DNA from: Hydrogeniiclostridium mannosilyticum
GTDB lineage: Bacteria > Bacillota > Clostridia > Oscillospirales > Acutalibacteraceae
NCBI RefSeq assembly: GCF_003268275.1
Contig: NZ_QLYR01000001.1
Location: 868,001-932,000 of the forward strand
DNA length: 64,000 nucleotides
Direction of reading: 5' to 3'
A model generated the notes under the pieces. It was not told the DNA's origin. It saw only the letters and a list, made by a program, of their open reading frames with translations, and searched no databases. A program made the translations under genes and the position numbers. Below are positions 32,429 through 42,162 of this stretch, in pieces (position 1 is the stretch's first letter; the number at the start of each line of letters is the position of its first letter).

Positions 32429-33493
32429 ATGGCATTGTTTGAAGTGAAGCCTTACGACCGGCAGTTCTATGCGGAAAACCTCCGGGATTTTCTACCGCCC
32501 CAAATCATTGACATCCACACGCACGTCTGGCTGGATTCCTTCCATAACCCTGAGGGCGGCGGACGGGGAGACCGTGTGGTGCTTTGGCCCTCCTTAGTGG
32601 CCAAGGACAACAGCGCCGAGGACCTGATTGAAACCTACCGGCTGATGTTCCCGGATAAAAAGGTGACCCCAACGGTGTTCGGCAACCCGCAGCCACATGA
32701 CGACCTGCGCCTAGCCAACCGTTATGTGGCGGAGTCCGCTGGAAAATACGGCTTTTACCCGTTTTACTTCTCCCACCCGTCGGAGCCGGCGGAGCCGTTT
32801 GAGCAGTCGGTTCTGGCCGGGAAATTCCTGGGGGTCAAGTCCTACCTGAACCTGGCGCCGGACTATATCCCGCAGGGTGAAATCCGCATCTATGATTTCT
32901 TCCCGCCACATCAGCTGGAGGTCATCAACCGCCACGGCTGGCTGATGATGCTCCATATCCCGCGCGACGGGCGCCTGCGCGACCGGGTCAACCTGGCGCA
33001 GATGGTGGAGATCGAAGAAAAATACCCGAATATCAAGCTTATCATCGCCCATGTGGGCCGCGCCTACGCCGAAGAGGATGTCGGCGATGCGTTCGAGGTC
33101 CTTTCCGGCTGTAAAAAAATGCTGTTCGATATTACCGCCAACGCGAACGCGCAGGTATTTGAGCAGCTGCTCCGTGCAGTGGGGCCGGACCGCGTGCTGT
33201 TTGGCAGCGACATGCCGATTCTGCGCCTGCGGGCCCGCCGTATCGTTGAGAACGGCAAATACGTCAACCTGGTGCCGCCGGGGCTTTACGGCGACGTTTC
33301 AACCGACAGCCATATGCGCGAGGTATCGCCCGCCGAGGCGGAGAAAATCACCTTCTTTATGTATGAAGAGATCTATGCTTTTAAAAAGGCGGCCGAAGCG
33401 GCCGGCCTGACACCCGCCGAGGTAGAAAAGGTGTTCTATGGTAATGCCAAGCGTCTGCTGGATGCGGTGAAGCACGAGACCTACGGCGAGTAA
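32429..33493 (+). CDS. Amidohydrolase-family metal-dependent hydrolase
   Basis: The 354-residue TIM-barrel protein has the metal motif IDIHTHVW (residues 28-35), further histidines in LMMLHIPRDG and LIIAHVGRAY, and a catalytic Asp in LFGSDMPILR (near 270). This is the amidohydrolase-2 pattern seen in decarboxylases, lactonases and hydrolases of sugar acids. ATG 32429 follows AAAGGGTGATG. It lies between the kinase and the isomerase-like gene in the operon. A lactone or cyclic amide opening step is plausible, but its reaction is not fixed by sequence. Confidence 0.85.
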   Translation: MALFEVKPYDRQFYAENLRDFLPPQIIDIHTHVWLDSFHNPEGGGRGDRVVLWPSLVAKDNSAEDLIETYRLMFPDKKVTPTVFGNPQPHDDLRLANRYVAESAGKYGFYPFYFSHPSEPAEPFEQSVLAGKFLGVKSYLNLAPDYIPQGEIRIYDFFPPHQLEVINRHGWLMMLHIPRDGRLRDRVNLAQMVEIEEKYPNIKLIIAHVGRAYAEEDVGDAFEVLSGCKKMLFDITANANAQVFEQLLRAVGPDRVLFGSDMPILRLRARRIVENGKYVNLVPPGLYGDVSTDSHMREVSPAEAEKITFFMYEEIYAFKKAAEAAGLTPAEVEKVFYGNAKRLLDAVKHETYGE

Positions 33494-33601
33494 GCACGGT
33501 TTTCCCGGCGGGCCCGCTGTAGGCGCGCCGCCAACCGGCAAACAGATTAACGGACGCGGCCCGCCGCTGTGCGAAGGGCCGCGGAAAGGTGTGAATGGAC
33601 C

Positions 33602-34996
33602 ATGAAAAAGGTTAAAATCGGATTTTTACCCCTTTATATCAAGCTGTATGACGACAAAGACCCCTCCCTGCGCATCCCGATGCTCGGGCACAAGGATGCC
33701 GCCATTGCCATGTTGAAGAATGAAGGCCTGGAGGTGGTGGAGGCCCCGGTCTGCCGCATCAGCGCGGAATTCATGGCGGCAAAGGAGCTATTTAACCAGG
33801 AGCAGGTGGATGCCGTGGTAACGCTGCACCTGGCCTATTCGCCGTCGCTGGAGTCCATCGGCGCACTGCTGGCATGCGACGCACCCATTGTGGTGCTGGA
33901 CTCCACCATTACCTATGACCTGTACGGCCGCATGCTTGAGGCGGACATCGATTCCAACCATGGCATCCACGGCGTTCAGGATATGTGCAACCTCCTGAAG
34001 CGCAACGGCAAGCAATATTTTGTTGAGGCAGGGCACCTGCTGCATTCCGATGTCGTCGCGCGGGTCGCTGCGGACTGCCGTGCCATCAAGGCCGCCGGGG
34101 CCTATAAATCGGCGCGCATCGGCATTGTTGGCAAGCCGTTCCAGGGCATGGGGGATTTTTATATTTCCGACGAGGACCTGAAAAACAGCATCGGCGCCCA
34201 AATCGTCCACTACAGCCCTGCCGAAGCGCGGGACTATTTGAGCCGTGTAACCGAGGAGGAGATTGATGCGGAGCTCGAAAAGGACCGCCGGATGTTCTGT
34301 GTGGAGGTTCGGCAGGAGGAGAATTACCGCGCTGCCGTCAAGACCGGGCTTGCCCTGCGCAAGTGGGCGGCGGAAAAGAAGCTAAGCGCCTATACGGTCA
34401 GCTTTTTGGATGCAACCGCGGAAAACGGCCTGCTGAAAATGCCGTTCCCAGAGCTCTGCAAGGCCATGATGTCCGGCACCGGATATGCCGGTGAAGGAGA
34501 CACGCTCACCGCGGGGCTGGTTGGCGCGCTGCTCAGCGTCTACCCGGACACCACCTTTGCCGAGGTGTTCTGCCCGGATTGGAAAAACGACCTGCTGCTG
34601 CTCAGCCATATGAGCGAAATGAACCTCTCGCTCTCCTCATTCCAGCCGGTGGTCGCCGACAAGCCGTTTTCCTATGCGGAGTCCGGCGACACGGTCGGGT
34701 CATACGGCAGCATGCGCGGCGGCAGCGCTACGCTGGTCAATGTCGCGCCGATGGGCGGCGGAAAATATACGCTCATCCTGGCGCCGGTGCAGATGCAGGA
34801 AATCGGGCGCGAGCATGGCGGCTACCGCTATGTCGTCCAGGGGTGGCTGAAACCCCCGATGCCGGTTGCGGACTACCTTAAGCAATACAGCCTTGCAGGC
34901 GGGACGCACCATTCAGCGCTGGTTTACGGTGCCGGGCCGGAGGAGCTGCGCGTCTTCGGTGAGGTTATGGGCTTTGATGTGACCATCATCCGCTGA
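33602..34996 (+). CDS. L-fucose/L-arabinose isomerase-like protein
   Basis: The 464-residue protein has the FucI/AraA fold signatures in the N-terminal part (KIGFLPLYIKLYDD; AVVTLHLAYSPSL) and the C-terminal barrel (SVYPDTTFAEVF, GGSATLVNVAPM). Such enzymes interconvert aldoses and ketoses with a divalent metal. ATG 33602 follows GAAAGGTG. The strict active-site residues of AraA are not obvious to me, so it may act on an unusual sugar or sugar phosphate. It is the last gene of the operon, before a terminator. A second protein of this superfamily is encoded at 42163-43653. Confidence 0.82.
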   Translation: MKKVKIGFLPLYIKLYDDKDPSLRIPMLGHKDAAIAMLKNEGLEVVEAPVCRISAEFMAAKELFNQEQVDAVVTLHLAYSPSLESIGALLACDAPIVVLDSTITYDLYGRMLEADIDSNHGIHGVQDMCNLLKRNGKQYFVEAGHLLHSDVVARVAADCRAIKAAGAYKSARIGIVGKPFQGMGDFYISDEDLKNSIGAQIVHYSPAEARDYLSRVTEEEIDAELEKDRRMFCVEVRQEENYRAAVKTGLALRKWAAEKKLSAYTVSFLDATAENGLLKMPFPELCKAMMSGTGYAGEGDTLTAGLVGALLSVYPDTTFAEVFCPDWKNDLLLLSHMSEMNLSLSSFQPVVADKPFSYAESGDTVGSYGSMRGGSATLVNVAPMGGGKYTLILAPVQMQEIGREHGGYRYVVQGWLKPPMPVADYLKQYSLAGGTHHSALVYGAGPEELRVFGEVMGFDVTIIR

Positions 34997-35049
34997 CCTC
35001 TGCCGCCTTGCTGGTCGGCTGCTTGTCCGGCGGCCTCGTTGAAATAAGC

Positions 35050-35095
35050 AACAGACACGGCCTGTTCAGCCTTTGCTGCACGGCTGTGTCTGTTT
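35050..35095 (+). terminator. Terminator of the sugar catabolic operon
   Basis: AACAGACAC (35050-35058) pairs with GTGTCTGTT (35086-35094), with inner GCC/GGC contacts, followed by TTTTCTGTTTTT. The rest of the 342-bp gap to the MATE gene shows only a possible TATAAT at 35235-35240. Confidence 0.82.
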
Positions 35096-35338
35096 TTCTG
35101 TTTTTATGGCGGCTAGCGGCCGGGCAATAACGCAGGCTAACCTCCCGTGTTTTTGCCCCTGCCGCGGGACATGCTAACGGCGGGCAGCAACGGGCAAATA
35201 AGAACGAATGCTGTAAAACCAGCCGGATTTTATGCTATAATAGTCCCATATTGCAATCCGGAGGCAGGGAACGCGCCGCGGCAGACGCTGTTTTTGGGCT
35301 TTTTGCATATCAGAATTTTTTCTACCAGGGGGTTCATT

Positions 35339-36742
35339 ATGACGGCAGCAGAAACAGGAACACGAAAAGCGAACTTGGGAGAAGGCGCATTGGGGCCGCT
35401 TTTGTTTCGCTATGCGCTGCCGGGCGTCATCGCCATGCTTGCCAGCGCGCTTTATAACATTGTCGACCAGGTGTTTATCGGCAACGGCATCGGGGTCCAT
35501 GGAAACGCGGCGACCAATGTGGCGTTTCCGCTGACCACGCTCTGCACAGCGGTCGCGCTGCTGCTGGGAAACGGGGCCGCCGCCAACTTTAACCTCACCA
35601 TGGGGGCGGGGAAAAAGCAGCAGGCGGCAAAAATCGCCGGCAATGCCGTCACCCTGCTGCTATTGCTGGGTATCTTCCTCTGTATCGGGGTGCGCATATT
35701 TCTGGAGCCCCTGATGCACCTGTTCGGTGCAACGCCGGATGTACTGGATTATGCCCTGACCTATACGGGCATCACCTCCTTCGGGTTCCCGTTTGTCATA
35801 CTGGCGACAGGCGGGAGCGCCCTGATACGCTCTGACGGCAGCCCGCACTACTCCATGGCCTGTATGCTGAGCGGGGCCGTGATTAATACCATTCTGGATC
35901 CGCTGCTGATCTTTCAATTCAACATGGGCATGGCGGGGGCCGCGCTGGCTACGGTGCTGGGCCAGGCTGTGTCGGGCGTGATGGCGCTGGCCTACCTGCT
36001 GCGCTTCCGCTCCGTAAAGCTGCAAAAAGGGGATTTCGCCCTTTCCGCCCGGAGCTGCGGCCGCATCGCCAGGCTCGGCGCCTCGGATTTTCTGAACCAG
36101 CTGGCTATGATGCTGGTTCAGATCGTCTTAAACAACACCATGACGTACTATGGCGCGCGCTCCCTGTACGGGAAGGAGATCCCCCTGGCCTGCGCCGGGA
36201 TCATCTCCAAGGCCGGCATGATTTTCTTTTCCATTATTATTGGGATTTCACAGGGAATGCAGCCGATTGCCGGCTTTAATTACGGGGCCAAAAAATACCG
36301 GCGGGTCATGCAGGCCTACCGGCTGGGCATTACCGCCGCCTCGGTTATCTCCGTCTGCGGCTTTCTCTGCTTTCAGCTTTTCCCCAGGCAGATCATCGCG
36401 CTGTTCGGCAGCGGCAGCGATGTTTATTTTCAATTTGCCGAGCGCTACTTCCGCATTTATATGTTTGCCACCTTTTTAAACGGCATCCAGCCCATCACTT
36501 CTAAATTCTTCTCCTCCATCGGAAAAGCGCCCAAGGGAATATTTCTGGCGCTGACCCGGCAGTTTCTCTTTTTACTGCCGTTAATTTTGATTCTGCCGCT
36601 CTTTGGGGGAATCGAGGGCGTTATGTTCGCCGGGCCCATTGCAGACACCGTTGCAGCCCTATTCTCCCTGCTGTTCATCTATTGGGAATTTCGGCGGCTG
36701 CGGCTGCTGGACCAAAACAAGCCCGCGGCCGGCGCGCGCTAG
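35339..36742 (+). CDS. MATE-family multidrug/sodium antiporter
   Basis: The 467-residue membrane protein has about 12 hydrophobic segments in two homologous halves. It carries MATE signatures in the first half (LLFRYALPGVIAMLASALYNIVDQVFIGNG) and in the second (GISQGMQPIAGFNYGAKKYRRV). The family exports cationic drugs or metabolites using sodium or proton gradients. ATG 35339 has CAGGGGGTT upstream. A TATAAT in the upstream gap (35235-35240) suggests a separate promoter, so it is probably a single-gene unit. The exported compound is unknown. Confidence 0.88.
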   Translation: MTAAETGTRKANLGEGALGPLLFRYALPGVIAMLASALYNIVDQVFIGNGIGVHGNAATNVAFPLTTLCTAVALLLGNGAAANFNLTMGAGKKQQAAKIAGNAVTLLLLLGIFLCIGVRIFLEPLMHLFGATPDVLDYALTYTGITSFGFPFVILATGGSALIRSDGSPHYSMACMLSGAVINTILDPLLIFQFNMGMAGAALATVLGQAVSGVMALAYLLRFRSVKLQKGDFALSARSCGRIARLGASDFLNQLAMMLVQIVLNNTMTYYGARSLYGKEIPLACAGIISKAGMIFFSIIIGISQGMQPIAGFNYGAKKYRRVMQAYRLGITAASVISVCGFLCFQLFPRQIIALFGSGSDVYFQFAERYFRIYMFATFLNGIQPITSKFFSSIGKAPKGIFLALTRQFLFLLPLILILPLFGGIEGVMFAGPIADTVAALFSLLFIYWEFRRLRLLDQNKPAAGAR

Positions 36743-36819
36743 GGCGCGGTATGCGTATGCCCACACCGGGGCCGCAGCTTGCCCTGCGCTGCGTAAAGCA
36801 CGCTTTGTGCCGTTCTCCC

Positions 36820-37965
36820 CTAAGCCTGCTCCAGCGCCGCGCCGGGGTAATACCAGGCTAGAATCTCACGGTAACCGGCCCCTTGGTTTGCCATATACTC
36901 GGCCCCGACCTGGCTCATCCCCACACCATGCCCATAGCCCCTGACCGTAAAGGTAAACTGGTTTTCAGCAAAGCTGACGGTAAAATTTTGTGAGCGCAGC
37001 CGCAGCGCGGAGCGGAAGCTGCCTCCCGGAACCTCCGTACCGCAGACCGTGATGCTCTTTACCGAGCCCGCCGCCGTACGCTGGGCTTCCCCCAGCCAGT
37101 CCGCGGGCTCCCCCTCAAAGGAAATGCCGCTGTTCACCGCCGACAGGCTTTCCTTGAGGTCCTCCGGTGTAAAAATTGCCGTGGTCTGGTAGCCCGAGGC
37201 AAAGACGTCGCCGGGGCTGGCCACATTGGTCAGGTAGCTGCGCTGCCCGCCCCAAATTTCCGCCGAGCTCTCGGTAATACCGGCAGAAATGGCGTAATAG
37301 GTCGCGTCTATGTACTCCCCCTCCGACACTAGGCGCTGTCCCTGGACAGGGGCGACCGCCTCCTTGATCTTGCTGAGGTTGCTCTCGTAATTCTCCCCCC
37401 AGCGCGAGCGCATCAGTTCGTCCGTGACAAATTTTTCCCCAATGGAGAGGTCGGCGGAAAAGTCGGCGCCCTTCAGGCTTTCATCTGGGTTGCTCCGCTG
37501 CTGGCTGCGCAGGTGGCTGTAGTAGGTATAGGCCGCCACCGCCTGTGCCTTGAGTGCCTCCGGTGCATAGGAAGGGGGCACTTCCGCCGCTACCGCACCC
37601 GGCAGAAAATCCGCGTCCGGTACCGTGACGACCTCACCGCTGCGGCTGTCCAGAATTTTGAAGGAATCGTTTGAAACCGCTCCCGTTCCGGTGGGAACTG
37701 TGGGTTCCGAGGGCCCGGCGCTGCCGGACGCCGCGCCGCCTTCCGAACCCCCGGAAGACGGCGGTTCCCCGCCGGCGGATTCCGCCGGGCTCAGGCTGCC
37801 CGCGGAAGCGGGGGCGCCGCCCAGCGCCGCCAGGGGCATTAACACCATCAGCAGCACCAGTACGGCGCCGGCTATTATCTTCTTTTTCATACCATCGGCT
37901 TCCGGCAAGGGCCGGATATTCCTTTCCCCCTTTATTGCTGTTTCAATTCCGCCGGCTGCTTTCAC
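36820..37965 (-). CDS. SpoIID/LytB-domain protein
   Basis: The 381-residue frame holds a membrane anchor or signal segment (MKKKIIAGAVLVLLMVLMPLAA, preceded by about 25 residues). It then has a low-complexity Ser/Gly/Pro/Glu-rich linker (about 55-95) and a SpoIID domain (PPSYAPEALKAQAVAAYTYYSH to GYGHGVGMSQVGAEYMANQGAGYREILAWYYPG). SpoIID-type proteins are lytic transglycosylases or cofactors that remodel peptidoglycan during engulfment or in vegetative cells. The start is ambiguous: GTG at 37965 or ATG at 37890, neither with a good ribosome binding site. The shorter start fits a normal signal peptide. It points to spore formation or cell-wall remodelling outside the membrane. Confidence 0.85.
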   Translation of the reverse strand: MKAAGGIETAIKGERNIRPLPEADGMKKKIIAGAVLVLLMVLMPLAALGGAPASAGSLSPAESAGGEPPSSGGSEGGAASGSAGPSEPTVPTGTGAVSNDSFKILDSRSGEVVTVPDADFLPGAVAAEVPPSYAPEALKAQAVAAYTYYSHLRSQQRSNPDESLKGADFSADLSIGEKFVTDELMRSRWGENYESNLSKIKEAVAPVQGQRLVSEGEYIDATYYAISAGITESSAEIWGGQRSYLTNVASPGDVFASGYQTTAIFTPEDLKESLSAVNSGISFEGEPADWLGEAQRTAAGSVKSITVCGTEVPGGSFRSALRLRSQNFTVSFAENQFTFTVRGYGHGVGMSQVGAEYMANQGAGYREILAWYYPGAALEQA

Positions 37966-38147
37966 GCCGTTGGCGGCGCCTGTCCCTTTTTCTAAAATAA
38001 AAGAGGCGTCTCTACATTTTACATGATGATAAGCTTATTTATGCATAAAATTAAATATGCGCCCGCAAAATCCTGCTCCAAAAAGAAAAAATGAAATATT
38101 CTACAATTTTTATTGCATAAAGTTCCAGCAAGTTGACTGTTTAAGAA

Positions 38148-38176
38148 TTGACTTTACGGCGCCGATAGGCTAAAAT
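38148..38176 (+). promoter_or_regulatory. Promoter of the citrate synthase gene
   Basis: TTGACT (38148-38153), a 17-bp spacer and TAAAAT (38171-38176) give a good promoter. The leader to ATG 38337 is about 155 nt and contains GGATGAA (38205 region) matching TTCATCC 55 bp further on, a possible stem. The rest of the 371-bp divergent region is AT-rich without other features. Confidence 0.65.
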
Positions 38177-38336
38177 AGACACATTGAGCTAAACAGTAAA
38201 AAAGAGGATGAATTTTTCACCGAAAAAAGCGTCAAAAAGCACGGCTGTTTTATTTTGGCCTTCATCCGGGGCCTTGGCTTAACAGAAATAAAACCGCGGC
38301 AAATTACGGAAAGGCCGCACAGAAAGGCGTGGTGTT

Positions 38337-39716
38337 ATGGAGAACATAATAGAGAACCGGGAAACCGAAAAAAAAGACGGCAAACTGAAAATGCTCTGCG
38401 AGGAATTCCGCCGGAATAACCAGATTCCGCCGGAAAAATTTGATCTTTATAACGTAAAAAAGGGACTGCGCAATCCGGACGGCACAGGCGTCATGGCCGG
38501 CCTGACGCTAATCTGCAACGTGCACGGCTACCTAATTGACGACGGCGAGCGCATACCGGATGAGGGCAAGCTTACATACCGCGGCATCGACGTGCAGGAG
38601 ATTGTTGACGGGTGTGTAGCGGAAAACCGCTTCGGTTTTGAGGAGGTCGCCTGGCTGCTGTTGTTTGGCAAGCAGCCGACGGGCGAGCAGCTGAGCTCGT
38701 TCTGCGAGGTGCTCAACAGCTACCGGGAGCTGCCGGAGTATTTTGCGGAGGATATGATTATTAAGGCGCCGTCGAGGAACATTATGAATAAGCTGGCCCG
38801 GTCCGTGCTGGCGCTTTATTCCTACGATGAAAACCCGGACGACGCCACCCTGGAGAACAACATGCGCCAGGCCATGCAGCTCATTGCCCGCATGCCCACC
38901 ATCATGACCTACGCGTACCAGGTAAAGCGCCGCCATTTTGATAAAAAAAGCATGTATTTCCACCCCATCAACCCGGAGCATTCCACCGCTCAGTCCATTT
39001 TAAACGCCATCCGCCCCGACCGTTTCTTCACCGACGAAGAGGCAAAGCTGCTCGACCTGTGCATGATTCTGCACGCGGAGCACGGCGGCGGCAACAACAG
39101 CACCTTTACGGCGAGGGTGCTCTCGTCGACGGGAACGGACATCTACTCCACCATTGCCGCAGCTATTGGTTCCCTGAAAGGCCCGCGCCACGGCGGGGCC
39201 AACCACCGCGTCATGACCATGATGAACGAGCTGATGGAGAATGTCGAGAATTGGGAGAGCGACGACCAGGTCCGCGCTTATTTGGAAAAAATCGTGCGTA
39301 AAGAGGCGGGCGACCGCTCCGGCCTGATCTACGGTATGGGGCACGCCGTCTACACCATCTCCGACCCGCGCGCCGTTATCCTCAAGGACCGTGCCCGCAA
39401 GCTGGCTGAAAAATACGGCATGCTGCAAGAGTTCGAGCTCTTCGAGCGGGTGGAGCGTCTGGCGCCCGGCGTGTTTGCCGACGTAAAGGGCGACACCAAG
39501 GTCATCAGTGCAAACGTGGACTTTTACTCCGGCCTTGTCTACCAGATGCTCGGTATACCCAACGACCTTTTCACCCCCCTGTTTGCGGTCTCCCGCATCG
39601 CCGGCTGGTGCGCGCATCGGATTGAGGAAATGGAGACCTGCGGCCGGATTATCCGGCCCGCATACCGCTCCCTTTCTAAAAACAAGCCCTATGTTCCGAT
39701 TGAGCTCAGAAAATAA
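38337..39716 (+). CDS. Citrate synthase
   Basis: The 459-residue enzyme matches citrate/2-methylcitrate synthases. It has LTYRGIDVQEIV near residue 80, a catalytic histidine in LHAEHGGGNNST (near 243), GPRHGGANHRVM (near 283) with the second histidine, MGHAVYTISDPRA (near 340) and the conserved arginine region in RIAGWCAHRIEEM. It condenses oxaloacetate with acetyl-CoA, entering the oxidative branch toward glutamate in anaerobes. It has a good promoter upstream. No other TCA-cycle gene is in the window. Choice between citrate and methylcitrate synthase activity is by context only. Confidence 0.92.
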   Translation: MENIIENRETEKKDGKLKMLCEEFRRNNQIPPEKFDLYNVKKGLRNPDGTGVMAGLTLICNVHGYLIDDGERIPDEGKLTYRGIDVQEIVDGCVAENRFGFEEVAWLLLFGKQPTGEQLSSFCEVLNSYRELPEYFAEDMIIKAPSRNIMNKLARSVLALYSYDENPDDATLENNMRQAMQLIARMPTIMTYAYQVKRRHFDKKSMYFHPINPEHSTAQSILNAIRPDRFFTDEEAKLLDLCMILHAEHGGGNNSTFTARVLSSTGTDIYSTIAAAIGSLKGPRHGGANHRVMTMMNELMENVENWESDDQVRAYLEKIVRKEAGDRSGLIYGMGHAVYTISDPRAVILKDRARKLAEKYGMLQEFELFERVERLAPGVFADVKGDTKVISANVDFYSGLVYQMLGIPNDLFTPLFAVSRIAGWCAHRIEEMETCGRIIRPAYRSLSKNKPYVPIELRK

Positions 39717-39760
39717 TTAACGCCGCGGCGTTTCATGCCGTACGGCGTCCAGGGAAGCGG

Positions 39761-40770
39761 GTGTGTAAAATTAAAATGAGTATCAAAAAGGCCTGGATTG
39801 TTTTTGGCACGGCTTTTCTATTGGTCTTCCCCACCAGGCTGGCTGAGCTGTTTTTTCTGGCCGACCATGAAACAGGGCTGTACACGGACAGCATGCGAAC
39901 CGTTTCCTTTGCCGTCACGGCGGTATTGGCAGCGGCGGCGGTGCTGATGATGCTTTTCTGCAAGGCGGACCCGCGCTCCTGCTACACCGGCAAGCCAGTG
40001 TACAGCCCGGCCGCCTCGGTAGCCGGGTGCCTTGCCGGCGCCTGGCTGCTGGTGCAGTCGGTGATGCTCCTGCTGCAAAAAACCAGGAACAGCCGGGGGC
40101 CGTTCAGGTTCAGAATTTCCTCTTTCGGGTCATTATGCCCCTTTGCGGGGCCGCCGCCTCTGTGGTTCTCTTTATGGCGGCCTACGGCTATTTTACCGGC
40201 GTGAACCGCCTGGCGGGCCTGCGCTTTCTGACGCTGCTGCCGCCGCTTTGGGGCTGCGTCTGCCTGGTGTCCTCCTTTATTCTTTACACCTCGGTGGTGG
40301 AAATTACGGAAAATGTCTACGACACATTTTCCATGATCTTTGTGCTGCTGTTTCTCTTCTCGCAGGCTAAGCTCCTGGCGGGCTATGAGGAGGGGCGCAG
40401 CACGCGGAACCTCATTCTATACGGCATGCTGGCGGTTCTGGTGACCATGTCCGCGAGCCTCCCCAGCATTATCTCCTCGGTATGCCATGAGGGAGAATCC
40501 GTCTTCAGCCAGGTCAACATGATCCGCATGGTCAATTTTATGCTCTCCATCTATATTCTGGCCTGCGTCATCGCCCACTGGCGGGCGCTTTCCGCCCGGC
40601 GCGAGGATGTGCACATGCAGGCGCATTACGGCTGCCTGCCGCTGGAGCGCCCGTCGCTGGCCTACCAGTGCGAGGTTTATTTGCGCACCCAGTACCAGAG
40701 CAAGGCTTTTTTTGCAGAGAAACACATTTCCCCGTACGGTGCGGAAGAAAATTCAAAAAACTTGCGTTAA
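39761..40770 (+). pseudogene. Polytopic membrane protein with a frameshift at an A6 run
   Basis: The N-terminal part (GTG 39761 or ATG 39776) has three hydrophobic segments and continues in frame to VQSVMLLLQK. After the six-A run near 40076-40081 the hydrophobic pattern continues only in the -1 frame (NQEQPGAVQVQNFLFRVIMPLCGAAASVV). It ends at 40770 after some five further segments and a soluble tail. Joined, the product would be about 336 residues with about eight membrane spans; I do not recognise the family. One A missing from an original seven would explain it. This could be true inactivation, phase variation or a sequencing error. It lies between citrate synthase and gap. Confidence 0.6.
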
Positions 40771-40784
40771 AGTTCTATCAAACT

Positions 40785-40813
40785 ACTTGTATTATGAAGC
40801 TAAATGCTATAAA
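40785..40813 (+). promoter_or_regulatory. Extended -10 promoter of gap
   Basis: TG-C-TATAAA (40805-40813) is an extended -10 box. ACTTGT at 40785-40790, 17 bp upstream, is a weak -35. The gap ATG at 40859 follows AGGAGG at 40844-40849. Confidence 0.5.
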
Positions 40814-40825
40814 ATAACAGTATAG

Positions 40826-41869
<1,044 letters not shown>

Positions 41870-41904
41870 TTTGTGCCTTGAGCTTAACCGGTAAATAAAA
41901 CTAA

Positions 41905-41951
41905 AAAACCGTTTTCTGTCTGTAAGCCAGACGGAAAGCGGTTTTATTATT
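41905..41951 (+). terminator. Terminator after gap
   Basis: An 18-bp stem (41905-41922 with 41928-41945, two GU pairs, 5-nt loop) begins AAAACCG and ends CGGTTTT and is followed by ATTATTTT. Confidence 0.88.
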
Positions 41952-42070
41952 TTCTCATATATTGAACAGGCGCCCCGCCAGGACAAGAAATAGAGCCCGG
42001 CAGCAAGCGGAACATACGCCCCGGCCTGCCCGCATTGCCCCGCTGCCGGGTTTTACCCTTTCAAGCAGAC

Positions 42071-42115
42071 AAACAGGCCCCGCCGTAAAATTTGTTTTTG
42101 CGGCGGGGCCTGTTT
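42071..42115. terminator. Hairpin terminator between gap and the leftward isomerase-like gene
   Basis: AAACAGGCCCCGCCG (42071-42085) pairs perfectly with CGGCGGGGCCTGTTT (42101-42115). TTTTT follows on the plus strand and TTT on the minus, so it may serve mainly as the stop for the leftward operon that ends at 42163. Confidence 0.75.
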
Positions 42116-42162
42116 TTATTTATTTATGGCTGCGCGAAAGCGGCCTTAACCGCACTCACGGC

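Noticed and set aside
40076-40081. Programmed -1 ribosomal frameshift at the A6 run
   Set aside because: The phase is CAA-AAA-ACC, so the P-site tRNA would not re-pair well, and no downstream stem is evident. A simple one-base loss is more likely.
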